A DNA stretch of 64,000 bases from Micromonospora phaseoli. GTDB taxonomy: Bacteria > Actinomycetota > Actinomycetes > Mycobacteriales > Micromonosporaceae. Below the pieces are notes generated by a model, which worked only from the letters and a program-made list of their open reading frames with translations, was not told the DNA's origin and made no database searches. Of the stretch, positions 24,582-32,802 are shown piece by piece. Both the position numbers and the translations under genes were made by a program. The stretch is taken from NCBI RefSeq assembly GCF_900109115.1, contig NZ_FNYV01000006.1:310001-374000 (forward strand), read 5' to 3'. Numbering within the stretch: position 1 is the stretch's first letter; the number at the start of each line of letters is the position of its first letter.

Positions 24582-25832
24582 TCAGCCGTCGACCGGTGCC
24601 GGCGCGGCCGGCCGCTGCCGTACCGCCCAGAGCGCCACCTCGGTACGCGAGGCCGAACCGGTCTTGCGCAGCAGGTTGGACACGTGCACGGTGACCGTCC
24701 GCACCGAGATGCCGAGGGCCCGCGCCACCTGCTTGTTGGACATCCCGGCGACCAGGCATTCGAGCACTTCGACCTCCCGACCGGTCAGTCCGGGCGGGAC
24801 CGCGGGCAGGCCGCCGACCGGAGGCGGGGCGTTGAGCGGGGACGGTCCACCGCCCGGGGGCGCGAAGATTGACGGAGGCGGGGACACCGGTGCGGACGCA
24901 GATCGGGGCGCCGGTGGGGACAGCGGGAACGCAGGCCGGGACTCGGACGGGGACGGGGACGACGGCGCGGACCGGGACGGGGACGGGGACGACGGCGCGG
25001 ACGGGGACGGCACGGGCGAGGAGGACGGCACGGGCGGGGCGGAGGGCACGGGCGGGGCGGAGGGCGGGGACGGCGGGTCGAGCAGCGTCTCCGGGTCCTG
25101 GCCGGCGTGCGCGGCGAGCAGTTCGGTGAGCGCGTACGGGTTGCCGCCGGTGTGCTGCCAGACCTGCTGCACCAGCCGGGCGGCGAGGGTATGGCCGGCG
25201 TACACCTGGGTCAGCACCTCGGCGACCTCGGCGGGCCGTAGCGGCCCGAGGTGCTGGCGCACCACGCCGCGTACCCCGCAGAGGCGGGCCAGGGTGCGGC
25301 CCGCGAGTTCGGGTGCGACCGCGTGCGCGGCGGGCCTGGTCGCCACCACCAGCAGGGCCGGGAGCCCGGCGGCGGTGGCCAGTTCGCCGACCAGGTTGAG
25401 GCTGGCCGGGTCGAGGGCGTGCAGATCCTCCACGACGAGCACCGCCGGGCCGGCGGCGACCAGCGCCCGCACGGTGTGTACGGCGAGGCGGAGCAGGGCA
25501 CCGGGGGCGTACCGCTCGCGCGGCGCGGTGGGCTGTTGGGCGAGCCAGGCCAGCGCGTCGGCCGGCAGGTCGAGCCGGCTCGTGTCGCGCCCACTCAGCA
25601 CGGCGGCCAACCAGTCGTACGGGGCGGGGCTGTGCACCCGGGCGGCGCCGCCGAGGACCACCTCCGGCCGTGGGGTGAAGCCGTCCAGCGCGGCGGCGAC
25701 CAGCAGGCTCTTGCCCACCCCGGCGCCTCCGGTGACGACCGCGACGGCCGGTGAGCGGCGACGACCGAGGACCACGGTGGACCAGGCCCGGTCCAGCTCA
25801 GCCAGCTCACCGACCCGCCCGACCATGGACAC
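24582..25832 (-). CDS. AAA/LuxR regulator with a low-complexity Pro/Ser linker
   Basis: A 416-residue regulator. An N-terminal AAA-type ATPase domain has Walker A TGGAGVGKSLL near residue 40 and Walker B VLVVEDLHALD near 130. A linker of about 100 residues made almost only of Pro, Ser, Ala and Val follows, then a C-terminal LuxR helix-turn-helix (LTGREVEVLECLVAGMSNKQ, ISVRTVTVHVSNLLRKTG). It is much shorter than LAL-type regulators (about 900 residues) because the TPR middle is missing and the linker takes its place. GTG 25832 is chosen since GAGGA lies 9 bases before it; ATG 25841 is the alternative. Targets are unknown. Confidence 0.85.
   Translation of the reverse strand: MSMVGRVGELAELDRAWSTVVLGRRRSPAVAVVTGGAGVGKSLLVAAALDGFTPRPEVVLGGAARVHSPAPYDWLAAVLSGRDTSRLDLPADALAWLAQQPTAPRERYAPGALLRLAVHTVRALVAAGPAVLVVEDLHALDPASLNLVGELATAAGLPALLVVATRPAAHAVAPELAGRTLARLCGVRGVVRQHLGPLRPAEVAEVLTQVYAGHTLAARLVQQVWQHTGGNPYALTELLAAHAGQDPETLLDPPSPPSAPPVPSAPPVPSSSPVPSPSAPSSPSPSRSAPSSPSPSESRPAFPLSPPAPRSASAPVSPPPSIFAPPGGGPSPLNAPPPVGGLPAVPPGLTGREVEVLECLVAGMSNKQVARALGISVRTVTVHVSNLLRKTGSASRTEVALWAVRQRPAAPAPVDG
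24930..25080. repeat. Tandem GACGGGGACGG-type repeats inside the linker of the LuxR gene
   Basis: The stretch encoding the Pro/Ser linker consists of imperfect repeats of GGGGACGGGGACGACGGCGC and of GGCGGGGCGGAGGGCACG. Slippage here would change linker length without breaking the frame when multiples of three are gained or lost. Confidence 0.7.
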
Positions 25833-25850
25833 CGGCAACATTCCTCAACC

Positions 25851-25868
25851 CTACGCAGTAGTGCGTAG
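25851..25868. promoter_or_regulatory. Inverted repeat between the LuxR and PP2C genes
   Basis: CTACGCA-GTAG-TGCGTAG has perfect 7-bp arms and lies in the 72-base divergent gap between the AAA/LuxR gene and the PP2C gene. Position suggests an operator. The binding protein is unknown. Confidence 0.45.
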
Positions 25869-25904
25869 AGACGCGGGAAGGGTCTTCTTGGCAAGCTTGA
25901 CCCC

Positions 25905-26624
25905 ATGACGCTGATCCTCCGCTCGGCCATTCTCAACGACATCGGTCTGGTCCGGACCAACAACGAGGACTCCGCCCTCGCGGGCGAGCGCCTCGTAGCG
26001 GTGGCCGACGGCATGGGTGGGCTGCCCGCCGGTGAGGTGGCCAGCGAGATCGTCATCCGGATCCTCGACGAGTTGGTACCGCCGACCGCGCCGGACGCCG
26101 CCGCCGAGGCGCTGCGCGCGGTGGTGAGCACGGCCAACAAGCGCATCCATGCCGCGATCGTCGCCGAACCCGCCCGCGACGGCATGGGTACGACGCTGAC
26201 CGCGGCCCTGCTCGCCGGTGACACGCTGGTGCTGGCCCAGGTGGGTGACTCCCGCTGTTACCTGTTGCACGACGCCCAGCTGCGCCAGCTGACCCGGGAC
26301 GACACCTTCGTGCAGGCGCTGGTCGACCAGGGCGCGCTCTCCCCCGAGCAGGCCCGTCACCACCCGCAGCGCTCGCTGGTGACCCGCGCCGTCCAGGGCG
26401 CGGACGCACCGCCGACCATGGGCATGGTGACCGTTGCCGCCGGTGACCGGCTGCTGCTCTGCAGCGACGGGCTCTCCGACTACGTGACCGGCGACGCGAT
26501 CGCTGCCACGCTGGGGATGCACGCCGACCGCCAGCAGTGCGGCGAGCAGTTGGTCAAGCTCGCCCACCAGGCTGGCGCGCCGGACAACGTCACCGTCGTG
26601 ATCTCCGACGTCGTCGAGGGCTGA
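25905..26624 (+). CDS. PP2C-type serine/threonine protein phosphatase
   Basis: A 239-residue metal-dependent phosphatase of the PstP/PrpC type: GLVRTNNEDSAL, VADGMGGLPAGEVAS, VGDSRCYLL, CSDGLSDYV and DNVTVVISD give the full metal-binding set. Unlike actinobacterial PstP it lacks a transmembrane and extracellular part, so it is cytosolic. It reverses Ser/Thr kinase phosphorylation. No kinase gene is nearby. Confidence 0.94.
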   Translation: MTLILRSAILNDIGLVRTNNEDSALAGERLVAVADGMGGLPAGEVASEIVIRILDELVPPTAPDAAAEALRAVVSTANKRIHAAIVAEPARDGMGTTLTAALLAGDTLVLAQVGDSRCYLLHDAQLRQLTRDDTFVQALVDQGALSPEQARHHPQRSLVTRAVQGADAPPTMGMVTVAAGDRLLLCSDGLSDYVTGDAIAATLGMHADRQQCGEQLVKLAHQAGAPDNVTVVISDVVEG

Positions 26625-26662
26625 GCCGGGCTCGTTCCGCTCCACCCCGCCGCTAGGTAGTT

Positions 26663-26680
26663 GTGCCATCTAGATAGCAC
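26663..26680. promoter_or_regulatory. PadR-type operator upstream of the second PadR gene
   Basis: GTGCCATCTAGATAGCAC is an inverted repeat with one mismatch and an ATCTAGAT core, 16 bases before the GTG start. PadR regulators commonly bind such sites in front of their own genes. The assignment is inferred. Confidence 0.6.
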
Positions 26681-26696
26681 CGCTAGGGTTCGCCGG

Positions 26697-27035
26697 GTGG
26701 ATTCCGACCGTCGAGGGCAGTGGCTACGCGGGGTGCTCGACCTCTGCGTGCTCGCCCTGCTGCGCGACGGCGAGTCCTACGGCTACCAGCTCGCCCAGTC
26801 GCTCGACGACGCGGGCGTCGGGCCGATCCAGGGCGGCACGCTCTACCCGGTGCTGCTGCGGCTGCAACGCACCGGGCTGGTCACCGCGCAGTGGCGGGAG
26901 GGCGGGTCCGGTCCGGCCCGCAAGTACTACCGGCTCACCGACGACGGGCGGGCGGCGCTGCGGCACGGCGGCAACGCCTGGCTGGCGTTCGTGGCTCCGG
27001 TGACCGGCATCCTCACGAAGGGGGTCGAGGGGTGA
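26697..27035 (+). CDS. PadR family transcriptional regulator
   Basis: A 112-residue winged-helix protein with CVLALLRDGESYGYQLAQSL and GGTLYPVLLRLQRTGLV, the conserved PadR features. It belongs to the short type without a long C-terminal domain. Start GTG 26697 gives a normal N-terminus. It heads a three-gene operon with an ABC ATPase (GTGA overlap) and permease, which it probably represses in the absence of a drug-like ligand. Confidence 0.93.
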   Translation: MDSDRRGQWLRGVLDLCVLALLRDGESYGYQLAQSLDDAGVGPIQGGTLYPVLLRLQRTGLVTAQWREGGSGPARKYYRLTDDGRAALRHGGNAWLAFVAPVTGILTKGVEG

Positions 27036-27850
27036 ACGCCGACGATTGGCTGCGGGCGTTCGCGGCCGAGCTGCACCAGCGCCGGGTGGCGGTCGACGCC
27101 GCCCGACACGTGGTCGCCGAGGCCGCCACGCATCTGCGTGACGGTGGGGGCGATCCGTGGCTGGTCTTCGGCCCGCCGCAGACGTACGCGGCCGCGATCG
27201 TGGAGAGCATCGGCACCACGCCCGGCCCACGCACCGGCCCCGTCCGGCTGCACGCCCGGGGCATCACCAAACGGTACGGGCGGCGTACGGTGCTGCGCGA
27301 CGCGTCGCTGACCGTACGGGCCGGGCAGATCGCCGCGGTGGTCGGCGCGAACGGCTGCGGCAAGAGCACCTTCCTGCGGATCTGCGCCGGGCTGGTCTCG
27401 CCCGACGGCGGCGAGGTGACCGTCTCCGGCCGGCTCGGCTTCTGCCCGCAGCAGGGTGGCACGGCCGACTTCCTGCTGCCCGACGAGCATTTCGTGCTGG
27501 TCGGCGCCGGTCAGGGCGTGGCACGGGGACCTGCCCGGCGGGCCGGCCGGGCGGCCGCCCGGCAGCTCGGTTGGGACGCCGAGGGCGACGTGCTCGCGCG
27601 GCACCTCTCCGGCGGTACGCGGCAGAAGCTGAACCTCACCATGTCCACCCTCGCCGAGCCGGACGTGCTGCTGCTCGACGAGCCGTACCAGGGCTTCGAC
27701 CAGGGCAGCTACGTCAATCTCTGGGACCAGCTGCTCCGGCTGCGCGACGAGGGGCGAGCCATCGTCGTGGTGACCCACCTGCTCAACCAGCTCGACCGGG
27801 TCGACGTGGTGCTCGACCTGACCTCCGCCCAGCAGGGAGGCCGATCGTGA
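27032..27850 (+). CDS. ABC transporter ATPase with an extra N-terminal helical domain
   Basis: A 272-residue protein. Residues about 1-65 form a helical domain (DWLRAFAAELHQRRVAVDAA) resembling the HAAS-type domain that is often a separate gene beside PadR. The ATPase follows: Walker A GANGCGKSTFL, signature LSGGTRQK, Walker B VLLLDEPYQGFDQ and switch His in VVTHLL. This looks like a fusion of the two neighbouring genes of other PadR operons. It overlaps the permease start by GTGA. Confidence 0.9.
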   Translation: MNADDWLRAFAAELHQRRVAVDAARHVVAEAATHLRDGGGDPWLVFGPPQTYAAAIVESIGTTPGPRTGPVRLHARGITKRYGRRTVLRDASLTVRAGQIAAVVGANGCGKSTFLRICAGLVSPDGGEVTVSGRLGFCPQQGGTADFLLPDEHFVLVGAGQGVARGPARRAGRAAARQLGWDAEGDVLARHLSGGTRQKLNLTMSTLAEPDVLLLDEPYQGFDQGSYVNLWDQLLRLRDEGRAIVVVTHLLNQLDRVDVVLDLTSAQQGGRS

Positions 27851-28539
27851 ACCGGCTGTTCACCGTGGCCGAGATGACGCTGCGGGAGCTGGCGCGCCGC
27901 CGGGGCGTACTCCTGCTCCTGCTGTTGATGCCGTTGACCTTCTGGCTGATCCGGCGGGACGCCTATGTCGGGCAGTCGATCCGGGCGCTGCTGCTCGGCA
28001 TCAGCTGGGCGGTCAGCACCGCCGCGCTCTTCGCCACCAGCGCCGCCCGCGAGTTGGAACCGCGGCTCCGGCTCGCCGGCTACCGGCCGCACCACCTCTA
28101 CATCGGCCGGATGCTCGGCCTGTGGGGGCTCGGGTTGGCGATCTCGGTGCCGTTCTTCCTGCTCACCGTCTTCGACGCGGCCAACCTGCGGTACGCCGGG
28201 ATCGCGGTGGCGATGCTCTGCTGCGTGGCGGTGGCCGCGCCGTTCGGCATGCTGATCGGCGCTCTGCTGCCCCGGGAGCTGGAGGGCACCCTGCTGCTGC
28301 TCACCGTGGTGGCGATGCAGATGCTGCTCGATCCGGCCGACGCGGGGGCGAAACTGACCCCGTTCTGGTCCAGCCGGGAGATCGCCACCTGGGCGGTGGA
28401 CCACACCGACGACGGCTACCTGACCCGGGGCATCATGCACGGGGTGGTGGTCACCGGGCTGCTGATCGTGACGGTGGCGGCCGTGTTCGCCGTCCGGCTG
28501 CGCCGCCGCCGGCACCTGCACCACGTACCGCTGGTCTGA
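27847..28539 (+). CDS. ABC transporter permease (ABC-2 type)
   Basis: A 230-residue membrane protein with about six helices, starting at GTG 27847 inside the ATPase stop. A conserved cytoplasmic start (TVAEMTLRELARRRG) precedes the first helix. As an ABC-2 half it should work as a dimer with the upstream ATPase to export an unknown compound. The tail RLRRRRHLHHVPLV is strongly basic. Confidence 0.85.
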   Translation: MNRLFTVAEMTLRELARRRGVLLLLLLMPLTFWLIRRDAYVGQSIRALLLGISWAVSTAALFATSAARELEPRLRLAGYRPHHLYIGRMLGLWGLGLAISVPFFLLTVFDAANLRYAGIAVAMLCCVAVAAPFGMLIGALLPRELEGTLLLLTVVAMQMLLDPADAGAKLTPFWSSREIATWAVDHTDDGYLTRGIMHGVVVTGLLIVTVAAVFAVRLRRRRHLHHVPLV

Positions 28540-28578
28540 GGGCTCGCGCTGGCGGCCCGCTGCTCCTAGCATCACGGG

Positions 28579-29784
28579 GTGCGCCTGAGACTCTCCACCG
28601 CCGTGGTCGCGCTCGGCGTCATGATCGCCGTGGCCGGCTGCAGCCCGTCGGTGCCGCGCGCTGATCCGCGCAGCGCCCAGCCGCCGGTGACCGACGCCGC
28701 CTCGCCGACGGCGGCCGGTCAGGAGCCGGGCGGGCAGGCCACTCCGCCGGCCCGGGTCGGCCTGGGCGCTCCCGGGGGCAGCGCCAGCCCGAGCCCGGCC
28801 GCCACCCGGCAGGTACCCGACACCGGCAATCCGGGTGGTCGGGTTTCCGTGCCGGCCGCGGCCAAGGCCGTCGACACGTCGAAGCCGACCCGCACCATCG
28901 GCGACGGCTCCCCGGCCAGTTGCACCTCCACCGCCGTGGTCCGCGCGGTCGCCGCCGGTGGGATCATCACCTTCGACTGTGGCCCCGATCCGCTGACCAT
29001 CCGGATGGCGGCGACCGCCAAGGTGCGCAACGCCAACGGCCCGAAGGTGGTGCTCGACGGCGGCGGCCGGATCACCCTCAGCGGCCAGGGCAAGCGGCGC
29101 ATCCTCTACATGAACACCTGCGACGCGTTGCAGGGCTGGACCACCTCGCACTGCAACGACCAGGACCACCCGCAGCTGACCGTGCAGAACCTCACCTTCG
29201 CCGACGGCGACGCCACCGGCCAGCGCACCGACGGCGGCGGTGGTGGGGCGATCTTCGTCCGGGGCGGTCGGCTCAAGGTGGTCAACTCACGCTTCGTCGA
29301 CAACCGCTGCGACCGGACCGGACCGGACCTGGGCGGTGCCGCCATCCGGGTCCTCGACCAGCACGACGACCAGCCGGTGTACGTGGTCAACAGCACCTTC
29401 ACCGGCGGCTCCTGCGCCAACGGCGGCGCGTTGAGCAGCATCGGCGTCTCCTGGGTGGTGCTCAACAGCGTGCTGCGGGACAACGAGGCGGTCGGCAACG
29501 GCGCCAACCCGGCCCGCTCCGGCACGCCCGGTGGCGGCAGCGGCGGCGCGATCTACTGCGACGGCGACACGTTCTCGGTACGCGTCGCAGGCACGGTCGT
29601 CGAGGACAACGACGCCAAGGAGGGCGGCGGCGCGATCTTCTTCGTCAGCAACGACCGCACCGGCACCCTGCGGATCGAGAACTCGACCCTGCGCCGCAAC
29701 CCCAGCCACGGCTTCGAGACCTACCCCGGCATCTTCTACCTGGGCTCCGGCAAACCCACCTTCGCCGCCACCACCCCCCGCTGA
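28579..29784 (+). CDS. Secreted lipoprotein with a right-handed beta-helix domain
   Basis: A 401-residue protein with a lipoprotein signal ending MIAVAGC, so Cys21 would be lipidated and the protein anchored outside the membrane. A Pro/Ala/Gly-rich linker (about 22-110) leads to a domain of repeated short beta-strands with Asn ladders (VVNSRFVDN, VVLNSVLRDNEAVGN, IENSTLRRNPSHGF), typical of parallel beta-helix (pectate-lyase-like) proteins. It has pairs of cysteines. No catalytic residues can be assigned, so it may bind or cleave a polysaccharide. Start GTG 28579. Confidence 0.82.
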   Translation: MRLRLSTAVVALGVMIAVAGCSPSVPRADPRSAQPPVTDAASPTAAGQEPGGQATPPARVGLGAPGGSASPSPAATRQVPDTGNPGGRVSVPAAAKAVDTSKPTRTIGDGSPASCTSTAVVRAVAAGGIITFDCGPDPLTIRMAATAKVRNANGPKVVLDGGGRITLSGQGKRRILYMNTCDALQGWTTSHCNDQDHPQLTVQNLTFADGDATGQRTDGGGGGAIFVRGGRLKVVNSRFVDNRCDRTGPDLGGAAIRVLDQHDDQPVYVVNSTFTGGSCANGGALSSIGVSWVVLNSVLRDNEAVGNGANPARSGTPGGGSGGAIYCDGDTFSVRVAGTVVEDNDAKEGGGAIFFVSNDRTGTLRIENSTLRRNPSHGFETYPGIFYLGSGKPTFAATTPR

Positions 29785-29801
29785 CCCGCGCCCCCTGCCG
29801 A

Positions 29802-29862
29802 GTTGATCAAGAAGTTTGCGTCACGCGCAGGGGCGTTTCCCGACCGAAAGCTCTTGGTCAAC
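29802..29862. repeat. 61-bp inverted-repeat element, copy 2
   Basis: The arms GTTGATCAAGAAGTT (29802-29816) and AAGCTCTTGGTCAAC (29848-29862) pair with a few mismatches. The length and termini match the copy at 22145. It sits between the stops of two convergent genes, 17 and 19 bases from each, as a bidirectional terminator would. Confidence 0.8.
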
Positions 29863-29881
29863 TGTGCCTGCGGTACCGAGT

Positions 29882-30931
29882 TCAGTTGGGGTTGCTCACG
29901 CCGGCGGGAAGGGTGGGCGCGGCGGACATGGGTGGGCTGGGAGTGTGGGCACGCTCGGCCATTCCGCCGAAGAGTTCCCGTAGCGCGGTGACCGAGTCGA
30001 CGCGCGGCCGCCAGCCCAGCTCGGTGGCGGCCCGTTCGCTGGACATCAGCGGCGCGTTCAGCGCCAGCTCCACCCATCCGGCGTCGACCGGTTGCAGCCG
30101 GGCCCGCCAGCTGAGCGCCGCGGCGGCACGCAGCACCGGGGCGGCCACCGGCACCGTCCAGCCATGGAAGTGCCGAGCCACCAGCTCCGGGGTCAGCACC
30201 GGGTCCGCGGCGAGGTTGAAGGCGCCGCGGGCATCACCCAGGATCGCCCGGGCGTACGCGTCGGCCACGTCATCGGCGTGCACCGCCTGCATCCGCAGCC
30301 GCCGGTTCGCCGGCACCAACGGCAGCCGGCCGAAACGCAGCAGCCGCACCGGTGCCAGCGGCCCCAGAAAATAGCGGGTGATCTCGGTGCCCGCGTCCCG
30401 CTGGAAGATCAGCCCTGGGCGCATCCGCACCAGCCGCAACGCCGGGTGGCTGCGCTCGATCCCGTCGAGGGTCTCCTCCACCGCCGCCTTGTGCTGGCTG
30501 TACGACGACCCGGGCACCCCGGTCGCCGGCCAGCTCTCGCTGATCGGCATGTCCTTCGGGCCGGGCGCGTACGTGCCGACCGACGAGGCGTACACCAGCG
30601 CGGGCACCCGGGCCCGCAGCACCGCGTCGATCACCGCCCGACTGCCGCCCACGTTGGTACGGCGCAGCACCCGCTGGTCGTGGCTGGGCTGGATCTGCCA
30701 GGCCAGGTGCACCACCGCGGCCGCTCCGGCGAAGATCTCGACGAGTTGGTCCACCGCCCCGGCCAGACCGATGTCGCAGGAGTGCCACCGCACCCCGTCG
30801 TACGGCTCGCCGGCCCCCGCGTCCGGCAGCCGCCGCGCCACCCCGACGATCTGGACGTCGCGCTCGCGCCGCAACCGGCGCAGCAGCGCCGTACCGACGT
30901 TCCCGCTCGCCCCCACCACCACGATCCGCAT
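29882..30931 (-). CDS. NAD-dependent epimerase/dehydratase (extended SDR)
   Basis: A 349-residue Rossmann protein with the nucleotide motif VVVGASGNVGTALLRRL at the N-terminus and the active-site pattern SS...YSQHK (residue about 165), where Tyr and Lys are the catalytic pair. The sugar-nucleotide or other substrate cannot be told. Some family members act on sterol or terpenoid substrates. The ATG 30931 gives the standard start. It stands alone. Confidence 0.87.
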   Translation of the reverse strand: MRIVVVGASGNVGTALLRRLRRERDVQIVGVARRLPDAGAGEPYDGVRWHSCDIGLAGAVDQLVEIFAGAAAVVHLAWQIQPSHDQRVLRRTNVGGSRAVIDAVLRARVPALVYASSVGTYAPGPKDMPISESWPATGVPGSSYSQHKAAVEETLDGIERSHPALRLVRMRPGLIFQRDAGTEITRYFLGPLAPVRLLRFGRLPLVPANRRLRMQAVHADDVADAYARAILGDARGAFNLAADPVLTPELVARHFHGWTVPVAAPVLRAAAALSWRARLQPVDAGWVELALNAPLMSSERAATELGWRPRVDSVTALRELFGGMAERAHTPSPPMSAAPTLPAGVSNPN

Positions 30932-31020
30932 GCCCGGTCCGTACCCGGTCAGCCGCTTTCCAAGCGTGCCCACCGAACGCTGCCCACGACGGAGCGTGGC
31001 GGCAGGCGGCGCGACCCCTG

Positions 31021-31128
31021 ATCCGGGCGGCGGGCGGCGGGCGGCGGGCGGCGGGCGGCGGGCGGCGGGGCCTACCGGACGGCGGGCGGCGGGCGGCGGA
31101 CGGCGCGGGCCTACCGGGCGGCGCGGGC
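31021..31128. repeat. GC-rich short tandem repeats
   Basis: From about 31021 the sequence is built of repeated GGCGGGC heptamers, interrupted near 31070 and continued as two copies of CGGGCCTACCGGGCGGCG-like units, running up to the stop of the DUF1772 gene. No coding potential that I can support. Such tracts are prone to slippage and assembly error. Confidence 0.75.
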
Positions 31129-31614
31129 CTACCGGGCGAGCAGTGCGCCGATCAGGCAGGCGAAGGCGGCGATCGAGCTGGCCGTCCGGACCAGGTTCCA
31201 ACGCACCCAGGGCACCTCGAACCCCAGCCGCACCGCCGCCAGATCGGTGATCTCGTCGACCGGCCCGACGGCGTCCAACTGATTGTTGAGCGGCACGTTG
31301 CACCGTCCAGTCACACCGAGGGTGACGAGGTGGCCGACCAGCGCGGCGACGAGCCAGCCGAGCACCGCGCCACCGGTCCCGACGTACCCGGCGACAGCCA
31401 CCGCGACCAACAACGGCCCGCCGAGAAACGCCGACAGGAACCAGCCGTTGATGATCTTTCGGTTGATCGACTGCATGGTGCCGACAAGGGTCCGATCGTC
31501 GGTCGCGGCCAGACCCGGCATAACCGAGCAGGCGTACGCGAAGAACAGCCCCGCCACCAGCCCGGTGGCCAGGGTGCCCCCGGCCAGGACGGCGAGGCGA
31601 ATCGTCTCCGACAT
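31129..31614 (-). CDS. DUF1772 family membrane protein
   Basis: A 161-residue protein with four membrane helices. GLFFAYACSVMPGLAATDD and MQSINRKIINGWFL are hallmarks of DUF1772, a family of small membrane proteins of unknown function often found near SDR or quinone-related genes. ATG 31614 is preceded by GGAGG at 8 bases. The C-terminus ends at the GC-rich tandem repeats. Confidence 0.85.
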   Translation of the reverse strand: MSETIRLAVLAGGTLATGLVAGLFFAYACSVMPGLAATDDRTLVGTMQSINRKIINGWFLSAFLGGPLLVAVAVAGYVGTGGAVLGWLVAALVGHLVTLGVTGRCNVPLNNQLDAVGPVDEITDLAAVRLGFEVPWVRWNLVRTASSIAAFACLIGALLAR

Positions 31615-31764
31615 GCGGGACCTCCAGGGGTGGTGACGGCTCAGCCGATCCTGCCAGCCAAGGTCCACTCCCCTCGACCCCGTTACGCTGGCCAGAGCGG
31701 TGCATCGATGGCGAACCGGAAGCCGCGAACCCGCTCCCGGCAGTGTCCGGTAACCTGAGCGCGC

Positions 31765-31836
31765 GGGCCGCTAGCTCAATGGCAGAGCTGTGGACTTTTA
31801 ATCCATAGGTTCAGGGTTCGAGTCCCTGGCGGCCCA
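31765..31836 (+). tRNA. tRNA-Lys (anticodon TTT)
   Basis: The acceptor stem GGGCCGC/GCGGCCC closes, followed by discriminator A. The D-arm is TAGCTCAATGGCAGAGC, the anticodon loop is CTTTTAA with TTT at 31797-31799, and the T-arm is CAGGGTTCGAGTCCCTG. CCA is not encoded. The toxin-antitoxin genes that follow suggest an integration-prone locus, but no integrase or repeated tRNA end was seen. Confidence 0.96.
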
Positions 31837-31934
31837 CGGACTTCCCTGACCTGCGGTTCTTGGTCGTGCCGCAGTCGGCATGCGAACCGGTTGATCGAAG
31901 CTTCGAGTCTTTCCTGGCGAGCGAGTGATGCTGC

Positions 31935-31951
31935 ATGCATAATGAATGCAT
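31935..31951. promoter_or_regulatory. Operator-like inverted repeat at the vapB-type antitoxin start
   Basis: ATGCAT-AATGA-ATGCAT is a perfect inverted repeat that overlaps the ATG at 31950. Such sites are used for autorepression by toxin-antitoxin complexes, and the TGCATAATG within it could serve as a -10 region of a short-leader transcript. Confidence 0.55.
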
Positions 31952-32204
31952 GGTTGCTCTCCAGATTCGGGACGTGCCGGAAGAAGTACGAGACGCCCTG
32001 GCGGCGCAGGCCAAGGCGCGAGGGCAGTCACTCCAGGCGTACCTGCTGGATCTGGTGGAGACGCAGGCTCGGCGGCTGCGCAACACGGCGGCCCTTGATC
32101 GCTTCGCCGGCCGATCGGACGGTGCTCGCTCCCTGCCGGGGGAGAGTGCGGCCGAGTTGAATGACCAGCGAGAGCAGCGCGGGCCATGGGGAAGCGCCGC
32201 ATGA
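31950..32204 (+). CDS. vapB: FitA/VapB-like antitoxin (ribbon-helix-helix)
   Basis: An 84-residue protein with a typical N-terminal ribbon-helix-helix: VALQIRDVPEEVRDALAAQA followed by LQAYLLDLVETQ. The C-terminal tail would wrap the toxin. ATG 31950 is preferred over ATG 31935, since the latter lies inside the operator repeat. It overlaps the toxin by ATGA. Type II toxin-antitoxin pair. Confidence 0.9.
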   Translation: MVALQIRDVPEEVRDALAAQAKARGQSLQAYLLDLVETQARRLRNTAALDRFAGRSDGARSLPGESAAELNDQREQRGPWGSAA

Positions 32205-32602
32205 TCGTCGTGGATGCGTCGGTTCTGGCCGATGCCCTGGTCGACGACGGGCCGGTCGGCGACGCGGCGCGGGCGGAGCTGACCGGAGATCCGCACTGGG
32301 CCGCACCGAGCCATCTTCTGGTCGAGGTCATGTCGGTGATCAGAGGCAAGGTTCTCGGTGGGAATCTGGGCCTTGCCCGGGCTCAGGAGGCGATCGACAC
32401 CCTGCCCTCGTTGGTCATCGATGAGGTTGACATCGCTATGCTGCTCGACCGGATGTGGCAGTTGCGGGGCAATGTCACGGCGTACGACGCGGCTTACGTC
32501 GCGGCGGCGGAGTTGTTGTCCTGCCCACTCGTGACCGGTGATGGTCGGCTCGCCAAGGCCGGCGGCGTCCGCTGCGAGTTCCGACTGCTCGCGGTGTCCT
32601 GA
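32201..32602 (+). CDS. vapC: VapC-like PIN-domain toxin
   Basis: A 133-residue PIN-domain ribonuclease with the acidic residues in VVDASVLADAL, Glu in LLVEVMSVI, Asp in YDAAYVAAAE and Asp in LVTGDGRLA. It should cleave specific RNAs when free of the antitoxin encoded just upstream. Start ATG 32201 overlaps the antitoxin stop. Confidence 0.92.
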   Translation: MIVVDASVLADALVDDGPVGDAARAELTGDPHWAAPSHLLVEVMSVIRGKVLGGNLGLARAQEAIDTLPSLVIDEVDIAMLLDRMWQLRGNVTAYDAAYVAAAELLSCPLVTGDGRLAKAGGVRCEFRLLAVS

Positions 32603-32802
32603 TGGTGGCCGCCCGCGGATCATCGGCCTGACGCCCATGGGCCGGCCAACCTGAGTGGAAGCGGATCACCGGCGATCGTCGCGGGGTGGTTCGCATCGTG
32701 GTACCTCCGGCCCACCACGGAAACTCCCACTCCGTGCAGTTCGGCCAGGGACGCAACGCATGCCTGCGGACGGGTTCTCGGGCGCGCCGCGAACTCGTCC
32801 GA
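32603..32802. other. Gap between convergent toxin genes
   Basis: This 200-base stretch separates the stop codons of two convergent PIN toxins. Short open frames occur on both strands but none has a convincing ribosome site, and no hairpin of note was found. Confidence 0.5.

Noticed and set aside
31851..31874. tRNA-Lys terminator
   Set aside because: CTGCGG/CCGCAG is only a 6-bp stem with a 12-base loop and no T-run; not convincing.
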